From: an uncultured Caulobacterales bacterium
GTDB lineage: Bacteria; Pseudomonadota; Alphaproteobacteria; Caulobacterales; Caulobacteraceae
DNA: 61,405 nucleotides
NCBI GenBank assembly: GCA_903858185.1
Contig: CAIOHT010000068.1
Span: 1-61,405, forward strand
Direction of reading: 5' to 3'
This document shows, piece after piece, positions 1-9,675 of this stretch. A program made the position numbers and the translations under genes. The first letter of the stretch is position 1; every line of letters starts with the position of its first letter. The notes beneath the pieces were generated by a model. It saw only the letters and a list, made by a program, of their open reading frames with translations, was not told the DNA's origin and did no database searches.

Positions 1-1999
1 AGGTGTCGGCGTCCATCACTTCCGACCAGAGGTAGGAATAGTAGCCGGCCGAGTAGGCGTCGGAGGTGAACAGGTGATTGAACTGCGGCAGGCGGTGCCG
101 CATCACGATCTCCTTCGGCATGCCCAGCCGCGCCAGGCTCTCGCGCTCGAAAGCGTCGATGTCGGTCGGCGGCGTGGCCCGGGTATGCAGGTCCATGTCG
201 ACCAGCGCCGAGGACAGGTAGCTGACCGTGGCGTAGCCCTGGTTGAAGGTGCCCGAAGCCTCGATCTTGTCGACCAGCGACTGCGGCATCGGCTTGCCGG
301 TTTCGACATGCTTCATGAAGCCGTCGAGGATCGGTCGGCTCAGCACCCAGTGCTCGTGAACCTGCGAGGGATACTCCACATAATCGCGTGGTGTGTTGCC
401 AAGCGCCGGATAGGTCACCGTCGACGACAGGTAGTGCAGGGCGTGGCCGAACTCGTGGAACAGGGTCTGGGCGTCGTCCAGCGAGATCAGCAGCGGCTGG
501 CCCGCCTCCGCCTTGATGAAGTTGTTGTTGTTGGACGCCAGCACGTTCTGCGGCCCGTCGAAGGTCGAGTGCGCACGATAGGTCGTCATCCAGGCGCCCG
601 ACCGCTTGCCCGGCCGCGCGAAGTCGTCGGAATAGAACAGCCCGATATGGCGGCCGCTGGCCTTGTCCTTGACCTCGAAGACCTCGACGTCGGGGTGGAA
701 GCCCGGGACCGTCCCGGCGGGCAGGCGGATGAAGTCGAAGCCGTACAGCCGCTCGGCCATGTAGAAGGCGCCGCGCTTGACGTTGTTCAGCTCGAAGTAC
801 GGCTTCATCTCATTGGCATCGAGGTCGTACTTCACCTTCCGCACCTTCTCGGCGAAGTAGAGATAGTCCCAGGGCTCGATGTCATGGCCGGCGATCTTGC
901 GCATGTCGGCCACTTCCTCGGCGACGCGCGCCTTGGCCGGCGCCCAGACGCGGTTCATCAGGTCCATCGCCTTGGCCGGGGTCTTGGCCATCGTGTCCTG
1001 CATCCGCCAGTCGGCGTGATGGGCAAAGCCCAGCAGCTTCGCGCGCTCGGCCCGCAGCTTCACGATCTCGGCGATCGTGGCGTTGGTGTCGTTGGCGTCG
1101 CCGTTGTCGCCACGGCCGACGAACTTGCGCCAGACCTTCTCACGCAGGCCGCGGTCGTCGGCGAAGGTCAGGAACGGATCAACGCTCGAGCGGGTGTTGA
1201 CGATGACCCAGCCTTCGATCCCGCGGGACCGCGCGGCGGCAGCGGCCGCAGCCTTGTTGGACGCGGGCATGCCGGCCGTGCCGGCTTCACTGGCGATCAC
1301 GGTCCAGGTCTTTTCGTCGGCGACGACCTTCTGGCCGAAGCTGGTGAAGACGTTGGACAGGGCGGTGTTGATACGGCCCAGCTCGGCCTTGCCGGCCGCG
1401 TCGAGCGCCGCGCCGTTGCGCACGAAGCTGTCGCGGCTGCGGGTCGCCACACGGGTCTGTTCGGCGGTCAGGCCAGCCGCAGCAGCGCCGTCGGCCACTG
1501 CCTTGACGCGCCGGAACAGGGCCTCGTTGAAGGTGATCTCATCGCTGGCAGCGGACAGCAGGGGCGAGACCTCGGTGTCGATCGCCTCGTAGTCGTCGGA
1601 GCCGATGTTGCCGGTCATGACGCCGAAGATTGACAGCGCGCGGTCCAGCGGCTCGCCGGTCATCTGCATCGCCACCATGGTATTGGCGAAGGTCGCGGGC
1701 TCGGGATTGTTCGCGATCGCCAGGACCTCGGCGCGCTGCAGGTCGATGCCCTCCAGGATTGCTTCGCGCAGCTTGGCGGCGCTGACCTTGTCCCAGGGCG
1801 GCACGCCGCCGTAGGGACCGGTCCATTTCTGCAGAAGTTCGGCCTTCGGGGTCTGGCTCGGCAGGACCGCGCGGGCGGCCGCGGCGTCCTCGGCGAGGGT
1901 GGTGGCGGGAGCTCCGCCCCCGACCAGACTGCGGGCCGAGGCGCAACCGCTGACGGCGAAGAGGCTCGCGCCCCCGATAAGGACATGGCGTCGATGCAT
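1..1999 (-). CDS. M3 family zinc metallopeptidase (peptidyl-dipeptidase Dcp-like), 3' end outside window
   Basis: Oligopeptide-degrading M3 (thimet/Dcp) metallopeptidase. Reading leftward from an ATG at 1997-1999 (GGAG five bases upstream), 666 codons are open to the window edge, so the C-terminus is missing. The N-terminus MHRRHVLIGG...VSGCAS combines a twin-arginine-like start with a lipobox cysteine, so I infer an exported lipoprotein. The zinc motif HEFGH lies at about residues 515-519, and the downstream region (YSAGYYSYLW) is also typical of M3 enzymes. It probably trims peptides in the periplasm. It is divergent from murI, so 2000-2122 should hold promoters for both; I could not assign them. 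The family is clear; Dcp versus a related dipeptidyl carboxypeptidase is not settled. Confidence 0.9.
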   Translation of the reverse strand, partial: MHRRHVLIGGASLFAVSGCASARSLVGGGAPATTLAEDAAAARAVLPSQTPKAELLQKWTGPYGGVPPWDKVSAAKLREAILEGIDLQRAEVLAIANNPEPATFANTMVAMQMTGEPLDRALSIFGVMTGNIGSDDYEAIDTEVSPLLSAASDEITFNEALFRRVKAVADGAAAAGLTAEQTRVATRSRDSFVRNGAALDAAGKAELGRINTALSNVFTSFGQKVVADEKTWTVIASEAGTAGMPASNKAAAAAAARSRGIEGWVIVNTRSSVDPFLTFADDRGLREKVWRKFVGRGDNGDANDTNATIAEIVKLRAERAKLLGFAHHADWRMQDTMAKTPAKAMDLMNRVWAPAKARVAEEVADMRKIAGHDIEPWDYLYFAEKVRKVKYDLDANEMKPYFELNNVKRGAFYMAERLYGFDFIRLPAGTVPGFHPDVEVFEVKDKASGRHIGLFYSDDFARPGKRSGAWMTTYRAHSTFDGPQNVLASNNNNFIKAEAGQPLLISLDDAQTLFHEFGHALHYLSSTVTYPALGNTPRDYVEYPSQVHEHWVLSRPILDGFMKHVETGKPMPQSLVDKIEASGTFNQGYATVSYLSSALVDMDLHTRATPPTDIDAFERESLARLGMPKEIVMRHRLPQFNHLFTSDAYSAGYYSYLWSEVMDADT

Positions 2000-2122
2000 G
2001 ATCGCTCCGTGGTCAGAAAATGTCATGAGGAGCCACCTTAGGCGCATTCCCGATGATCGTCACATGAACGGGCTGTAATGCACCGCATGGACGCCTCGCG
2101 GGCGGGGCGCTAAAGCCACTCC

Positions 2123-2974
2123 ATGTCCATTGGCGTCTTCGATTCCGGTGTCGGCGGCCTGTCCGTACACCGCGCGCTGGTCGAGCGGTTCCCGGCTGCC
2201 GACTTCGTCTATCTCGCCGACCAGGCCAATGCGCCCTATGGCGGCCGGCCCGGCGAGGAGATCGTCGACCTGACAAGGGCCGGCTGCATCCGCCTGTTCG
2301 AAGAAGGGGCCAGCCTCGTCGTGCTGGCCTGCAACACCGCCTCGGCGATCGCCCTGCGCCGGCTGCAGCAGACCTGGCTGCCGGGATACCGCCGCGAGAC
2401 CGGGCGCGCGCTGAACGTGCTGGGAATCATCGTCCCGACCATCGAGGCAGCCACGGGCCTGCCCTGGGAGCACGAGGCCGACCGGCGCGGCGAACAGGTG
2501 ACCAAGGTCGATATCCTCGGCGTCTTTTCCACCCCGGGCACGGCCGGAAGCCGCGTGTTCGAGATCGAGATCGACAAGCGCAAGCAGGACCTGGCCGTCT
2601 TCTCCGAACCCTGCCCGAACCTGGCGCGGATGATCGAGGACGGCGCCGAGCAGGCGGTGCTGGCCAAGGAAATCGCCGGACACGTCGACGCCCTGCGCCG
2701 CCGGGTCGGCCGCCATCCTGACCGCGCCGTGCTCGGCTGCACCCACTACGAGATCGTCGCCGACCTGTTCCGCGACGCCCTGCCGCCCGGCACGCCGCTG
2801 ATCCATCAGCCGGACGCCACGGCCGAGGCCCTCGGCCGCTACATGGAGCGGCATCCGGAGTACATCGCCGGCGGAACCGGCCAGCGCCGTTTCCTGACCA
2901 CCGGAACCCCGGGCCCGCAGAACGGCCTCGTCGCCGCCTTCTGGGGCGCGCCGCTGGTGCTGGAAGCGGCTTAG
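2123..2974 (+). CDS. murI: Glutamate racemase MurI
   Basis: Converts L-glutamate to D-glutamate for peptidoglycan, in the cytoplasm, without cofactor. The 283-residue protein has normal length. The family signatures are visible: DSGVGG at residues 7-12, the first catalytic cysteine in ACNTAS (C70), and the second in GCTHYE (C206 followed by H208). The start MSIGVFDSG matches the usual position of the DSG motif. The gene stands alone, divergent from the M3 peptidase, and is followed by an inverted repeat that may end transcription. Confidence 0.95.
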   Translation: MSIGVFDSGVGGLSVHRALVERFPAADFVYLADQANAPYGGRPGEEIVDLTRAGCIRLFEEGASLVVLACNTASAIALRRLQQTWLPGYRRETGRALNVLGIIVPTIEAATGLPWEHEADRRGEQVTKVDILGVFSTPGTAGSRVFEIEIDKRKQDLAVFSEPCPNLARMIEDGAEQAVLAKEIAGHVDALRRRVGRHPDRAVLGCTHYEIVADLFRDALPPGTPLIHQPDATAEALGRYMERHPEYIAGGTGQRRFLTTGTPGPQNGLVAAFWGAPLVLEAA

Positions 2975-2992
2975 GGTCGCTGCCCGACCATT

Positions 2993-3057
2993 ATGGCCGG
3001 ACTTGTTCGGTCCTTGAACCGACGGTGTTCCTGGGTGGCCCGAACAAGTCGGGCCAT
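2993..3057. repeat. Imperfect inverted repeat downstream of murI
   Basis: Arms at 2993-3013 and 3037-3057 are reverse complements over 21 bases with two mismatches (core GGACTTGTTCGG / CCGAACAAGTC). The 23-base centre carries a smaller self-complementary stretch. It sits just after the murI stop, so it may act as a terminator or be a small dispersed palindromic repeat. There is no T-tract, so terminator activity is uncertain. Confidence 0.55.
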
Positions 3058-3075
3058 GACGTGGTGAGGATTTGC

Positions 3076-3099
3076 TCACTTGATCGTGCATTCAAGTGA
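3076..3099. promoter_or_regulatory. Operator-like palindrome upstream of the SRPBCC gene
   Basis: TCACTTGA (3076-3083) and TCAAGTGA (3092-3099) form a perfect 8-bp inverted repeat with an 8-base spacer, about 40 bases before the SRPBCC start. This is the size and symmetry of a binding site for a dimeric winged-helix repressor. SRPBCC/AHSA1 genes are often controlled by ArsR-type regulators, but no such gene is adjacent, so the regulator is unknown. Confidence 0.4.
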
Positions 3100-3135
3100 T
3101 GCTTCGCTGATCTTTCACGGAAGGAAGGCCCCATC

Positions 3136-3678
3136 ATGAAAGTTGCGCCGTTCGCCGCCATCGCGCTGCTGGCTTTGGCCTCTCCCGCTCACGCCGAGGT
3201 CAAGCAGACCTGGGCCGCCGGGTTTCAGGCGCAGAACAGGGTCACCATCGCCGCGCCGCCGGAAAAGGTCTGGGCGGCGCTCGGCCAGATCGGCAAATGG
3301 TGGAACGGGGCCCACAGCTACAGCGGCGACAGCGCCAACATGACCATGCCACTGACGCCGGGAGGATGCTTCTGCGAAGCCCTGCCCAAGCTCGGCGCCG
3401 GGGCGGGCGTCCAGCACGGGGTCGTGGTCATGGCCATGCCGGGCCAGACCCTGCGCATCAACGCGCCGCTCGGGCCGTTGCAGGGCGAGGGCGTCAGCGC
3501 CGCCCTGACCTTCACGCTGAAGGCGACCGCCGATGGCGGAACCGAGGTGACCCAAACCTTCAACGTCGGCGGCGCAAGGCCGGAGATCGTGGGCTTCGCG
3601 GCCGGCATCGACGCCGTCGCCGGTGAGCAGCTGGGCCGGCTGAAGGCCTATGTGGAAACGGGGAAGCCTGCGTCCTGA
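3136..3678 (+). CDS. Secreted SRPBCC (START-like) family protein
   Basis: A 180-residue protein with an N-terminal signal peptide (MKVAPFAAIALLALASPAHA, cleavage after AHA), so probably periplasmic. The mature part opens with VTIAAPPEKVWAALGQIGKWWN, the usual beginning of the polyketide-cyclase/SRPBCC fold, and follows the alternating strand pattern to the end. Such folds bind hydrophobic ligands; no ligand or catalytic residue can be read here. The start is supported by a strong GGAAGGAAGG ribosome site. An operator-like palindrome lies upstream. It is convergent with ahpD, with a palindromic repeat between them. Confidence 0.75.
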   Translation: MKVAPFAAIALLALASPAHAEVKQTWAAGFQAQNRVTIAAPPEKVWAALGQIGKWWNGAHSYSGDSANMTMPLTPGGCFCEALPKLGAGAGVQHGVVVMAMPGQTLRINAPLGPLQGEGVSAALTFTLKATADGGTEVTQTFNVGGARPEIVGFAAGIDAVAGEQLGRLKAYVETGKPAS

Positions 3679-3685
3679 GCAATCC

Positions 3686-3763
3686 GGGGACATGTACCGC
3701 AGGTACGTGTCCCCCAATCGAGCGGGCTGGTTTAGGGGACACGTACCTGAGGTACATGTCCCC
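3686..3763. repeat. REP-like double palindrome, copy A (GGGGACAYGTACC family)
   Basis: Two 29-base half-units, 3686-3714 and 3735-3763. Each is itself an inverted repeat (GGGGACATGTACC ... GGTACGTGTCCCC), and the two halves are near reverse complements of one another, so the element can fold as one long hairpin or two short ones. The same element recurs at 25692-25769 and 39921-39997. This copy lies between two convergent genes. The layout resembles REP/BIME elements moved by RAYT transposases; no RAYT gene is in the window. Confidence 0.8.
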
Positions 3764-3768
3764 TTAGG

Positions 3769-4305
3769 CTACGCCGCAGCCGCCGCCTCACCCGCGATCA
3801 CGCGGCTGACCGCATTCACCACCGCAGCGATGCGCAGCGCCGCCTGGGTGGCGGTGTTCGGCACGCCGTGCTTCTTCAGTTCGGCCTCGTGTGCGTCCAG
3901 ACACATGCCGCAGCCGTTGACCGCAGAGACGGCCGTCGACCAGAGTTCGAAGTCGACCTTCTCGACGCCCGGGTTGGCCAGCAGGTTCATCCGCAGACGG
4001 GCCGGCAGGGTCGCGTACTCCCGGTTCTTCATCAGGTGCAGCGCGCGGTAGTAGATGTTGTTCATGCCCATGATAGCCGCCGCGCCCTTGGCGGCGGTCA
4101 GGGCGTCTTCGGACAGGCCGGCCGCGCGGGCGGCGGCCTCGATGTTGCGCACCACGGCTGGGGTGCCGACGGCGTGGGCCGAGGCGACGAACGCGCCCCA
4201 CTTCTGCTGGTCGGTCAGAAGGGTCTCACCGGCCAGCGAGGAGAGGTTAAGGCTCAGATCCTTGGCGTAGGCGGGCAGCGCCTCACGCAGGGCGTCGAGG
4301 GACAT
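3769..4305 (-). CDS. ahpD: Alkyl hydroperoxidase AhpD (carboxymuconolactone decarboxylase family)
   Basis: A 178-residue all-helical AhpD protein. Its CxxC redox pair with downstream histidine is visible as NGCGMCLDAHE (C132, C135, H139). In Mycobacterium and other bacteria lacking AhpF, AhpD passes electrons from a lipoamide-dependent system to AhpC. The start chosen, MSLDALREAL, is the usual one; a longer in-frame reading to about 4506 lacks family similarity and would overlap ahpC. It lies 124 bases downstream of ahpC on the same strand, so the two are probably co-transcribed. It is convergent with the SRPBCC gene. The dihydrolipoamide partners that AhpD classically uses (SucB, Lpd) are encoded later in this window. 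Confidence 0.93.
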   Translation of the reverse strand: MSLDALREALPAYAKDLSLNLSSLAGETLLTDQQKWGAFVASAHAVGTPAVVRNIEAAARAAGLSEDALTAAKGAAAIMGMNNIYYRALHLMKNREYATLPARLRMNLLANPGVEKVDFELWSTAVSAVNGCGMCLDAHEAELKKHGVPNTATQAALRIAAVVNAVSRVIAGEAAAAA

Positions 4306-4429
4306 GGCGGGTCTCGTTTGTCTGGAAGGAAGGGCCGGGAGCCCCGCACCAGCCGGAGGGGCTGAGCGCGCGCGGGGCTCCCGGTCGACGCGACCCTGGG
4401 GGGCAGGGGGCGCGTGTCGGTGTCGGCCG

Positions 4430-4990
4430 TCAGGCGGCCAGGTCGAGCGTGTCGCCGCCAACCGAGCGGTTGCAGGGGCACAGTTCGTCGGTCTGCAGCG
4501 CGTCAAGCACCCGCAGGGTGTCGGCCGGCGCGCGGCCGACGTTCAGGTTGGTGACATAGACGTGCTGCACGACGCCGTGCGGATCGACCACGAAGGTGGC
4601 GCGCTGAGCGACGCCCTCGTCCTCGTCGAGGACGCCCAGGGCGCGGGCGAACTTGCCGCTGTTGTCAGCGAAGCTCCAGATCGGCAGGTTGTGCAGATCG
4701 GCGTGTTCACGACGCCAGCCGAGCTTGCTGTGCTCGTTGTCGGTCGAGCCGCCCAGGACGACCGCGTCACGGTCGGCGAACTCCTTGTTCAGCCGCGCGA
4801 ACTCGGCGATCTCCGTCGGGCAGACGAAGGTGAAGTCCTTCGGATAGAAGAAGATGACCTTCCACTGACCGGCGAAGCTGTCGTTGGTCAGGGTCTCGAA
4901 CGCGCTCTCGCCGTTCTCCTCGTGCCGCATGAAGCCGGGCTTCACGCCGACGATCTTGAATTCCGGAAGCTTGTGACCAACGCCGAGCAT
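4430..4990 (-). CDS. ahpC: Peroxiredoxin AhpC (AhpD-dependent type)
   Basis: A 186-residue typical 2-Cys peroxiredoxin that reduces organic and hydrogen peroxides. The peroxidatic cysteine is in FTFVCPTE (C57). Two C-terminal cysteines in ELCPCNRSVGG (C171, C173) match the three-cysteine arrangement known for mycobacterial AhpC, which is recharged by AhpD rather than AhpF. No ahpF is present here and ahpD follows, which agrees. The ATG at 4988-4990 has AGGAG about nine bases upstream. A motif shared with the katG/oxyR promoter lies about 90-116 bases upstream, implying OxyR control. Confidence 0.95.
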   Translation of the reverse strand: MLGVGHKLPEFKIVGVKPGFMRHEENGESAFETLTNDSFAGQWKVIFFYPKDFTFVCPTEIAEFARLNKEFADRDAVVLGGSTDNEHSKLGWRREHADLHNLPIWSFADNSGKFARALGVLDEDEGVAQRATFVVDPHGVVQHVYVTNLNVGRAPADTLRVLDALQTDELCPCNRSVGGDTLDLAA

Positions 4991-5078
4991 ACTGGGTATC
5001 TCCTGGATCGAATGAGGTCCGGACGCCGCGGGGAGGCGGTCTGTCGTCCGGCTGTGACGCGGTAGATAGGAGCGCTCC

Positions 5079-5106
5079 GGGCATAGGGCCAATTGATTGT
5101 TCTTGC
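5079..5106. promoter_or_regulatory. Putative OxyR site upstream of ahpC
   Basis: These 28 bases match 7441-7468 in the katG-oxyR intergenic region at 23 positions. The core CCAATTGATTGTTCTTGC (5089-5106) differs from CCAATCGATTGTTTTTGC at two positions, and GGGCATA precedes both. Orientation and distance relative to ahpC (89-116 bases upstream) are nearly identical to those relative to katG (92-119). A shared peroxide regulator is the simplest reading. Confidence 0.6.
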
Positions 5107-5142
5107 CAAGTCGATAGGCAAAATCATTGCCGCCCGCCAACG

Positions 5143-5177
5143 GGTCTCCACACCGACCGGACGCCGGCGTGGAGACC
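5143..5177 (-). terminator. Possible katG terminator hairpin
   Basis: GGTCTCCAC (5143-5151) pairs perfectly with GTGGAGACC (5169-5177), ten bases past the katG stop in the direction of katG transcription. The 17-base loop can form further pairs. There is no immediate T-tract, so it may stabilise the 3' end rather than terminate. Confidence 0.4.
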
Positions 5178-5186
5178 GGCTTCGGA

Positions 5187-8393
<3,207 letters not shown>

Positions 8394-8477
8394 ACCGAGG
8401 GGGCCGGATTCAGTGGCCCCGGGGACACGGTTTCAGCTCACTGCCCGCCGCAAGGACAGCCTCTCGACCATCGAGCG

Positions 8478-9578
8478 TTACAGGCCGAGGGCGGCCTTCA
8501 CGTCGCGCCAGTCGACCAGCTTGAAGTTCTGGCGCGCCCGGGCCACCGGCGCCTCGCTCTCGCTGTCGGAATCATCCTGCATGACCACCAGGCCTTCCGG
8601 GAACTGGCCGACCCGGCCGCCCAGCGCCGCCACGCCGTCAGTGCCGGTGACGGCGTCGATGCCATTGCCTGCGACCGGCGAGAAACGGCCGCCATAGACC
8701 GGCGTCTCGCCGTCGACGCGCCAGACCGCAAACGCGCTGTCGCCCTGGCTGGACACGATCAGCCAGGTGCGATCGCCCTCCCGCAGCAGGGTCAGCCCCT
8801 CGACATCGGCCTTGAGCATGGCGGACGGCGCTGCGGCGATCTGGACCCGCGCGTCGCCGGCAGCGGGATCGAGATTGTAGCGCCAGACGCCTTTCGCTTC
8901 CTCGCCGATGTAGAGCAGGCCGCGCTCGTCATCGATGACGCAGCCCTCGGTCTGGCTGCCGACGCCGAAGCGGCGCTCGACCGTGGCGACGGGCTTGCCG
9001 TCCGGACCGGCGGCGACGCGCAGCTGCCGCACCTGTCCGTCCGTGCCGTTGATCACGATGATGAAGGCCTCGCCCCGTCGGCCCATGCACAGGCCGTAGG
9101 GTTCGGCCAGGTCGACGGGAACCACGCCCCAGGGCGAGGTTTCCAGCGTGTCCGGGTTCAGCAGGTAGAGCGCGGCGCCCATCCGGCCCCGGTCGCTCGC
9201 AGCGACCAGCACGCGTTGGCCGTCCGGTGTGGCAAAGCCGTCACGCAGGTCGACGTTGTTCAGACGCCCATCGGCGATGAAGCCGCGGATCGCGCCGTCG
9301 AGACCGTAGATATAGAGCCCGGCCTGCTTGTCGGTGCCGAAGATCAGGCCGCGCGACGGGTCGCGAGGGTCGGCCCAGATCTCAGGATCGTCGGCGGCGT
9401 CGGCATTGCGGGTGGCTACCGCCTGGGTCTCCACCTTCGAGAGCACAGGGACTCCCGTGCCGACCGTCAGCTTCTTCGAGTCGGACCGGGCCTCGGGATC
9501 AAGCAAGGCGCAAGACGACACAAGTATGGATGCGACAAAGGCCGTCACAAAACTGATATACTTCTGTCGGCTAAACAT
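8478..9578 (-). CDS. Beta-propeller phytase (3-phytase family) lipoprotein
   Basis: A 366-residue protein resembling beta-propeller phytases, calcium-dependent enzymes that remove phosphate from phytate. Recognisable stretches are DDPEIWADP, IFGTDKQAGLYIY, the DGRLNNVDLRDGF region, QTEGCVIDDERGLLYIGEE and DVEGLTLL, which together form the acidic calcium/phosphate-binding face. The N-terminus has a signal with lipobox VSSC, so it is probably a membrane-anchored exported lipoprotein. Start at 9578 (MFSRQKY) is chosen because AAGGG lies upstream; an upstream in-frame Met is less likely. It is divergent from a TonB receptor, a pairing known for this phytase class. I could not find a Pho box in the 97-base gap. 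Confidence 0.88.
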   Translation of the reverse strand: MFSRQKYISFVTAFVASILVSSCALLDPEARSDSKKLTVGTGVPVLSKVETQAVATRNADAADDPEIWADPRDPSRGLIFGTDKQAGLYIYGLDGAIRGFIADGRLNNVDLRDGFATPDGQRVLVAASDRGRMGAALYLLNPDTLETSPWGVVPVDLAEPYGLCMGRRGEAFIIVINGTDGQVRQLRVAAGPDGKPVATVERRFGVGSQTEGCVIDDERGLLYIGEEAKGVWRYNLDPAAGDARVQIAAAPSAMLKADVEGLTLLREGDRTWLIVSSQGDSAFAVWRVDGETPVYGGRFSPVAGNGIDAVTGTDGVAALGGRVGQFPEGLVVMQDDSDSESEAPVARARQNFKLVDWRDVKAALGL

Positions 9579-9675
9579 CACTGGAACCCTTGCAGGTGTA
9601 GACATATTGGACGGCCTGATGATCACAGCAGATGCCCTCGGTCAACAGGGCGCCTGTGACGCAAGAGGGGTCGAC

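Noticed and set aside
74..1633. Long plus-strand frame of 519 codons opposite the M3 peptidase
   Set aside because: Low-complexity Arg/Val/Gly-rich translation with no motif, fully antisense to a clear metallopeptidase; typical of high-GC shadow frames.
9579..9675. Pho box between phytase and receptor
   Set aside because: No pair of CTGTCAT-like repeats with correct spacing; only an isolated CTGTGAC.
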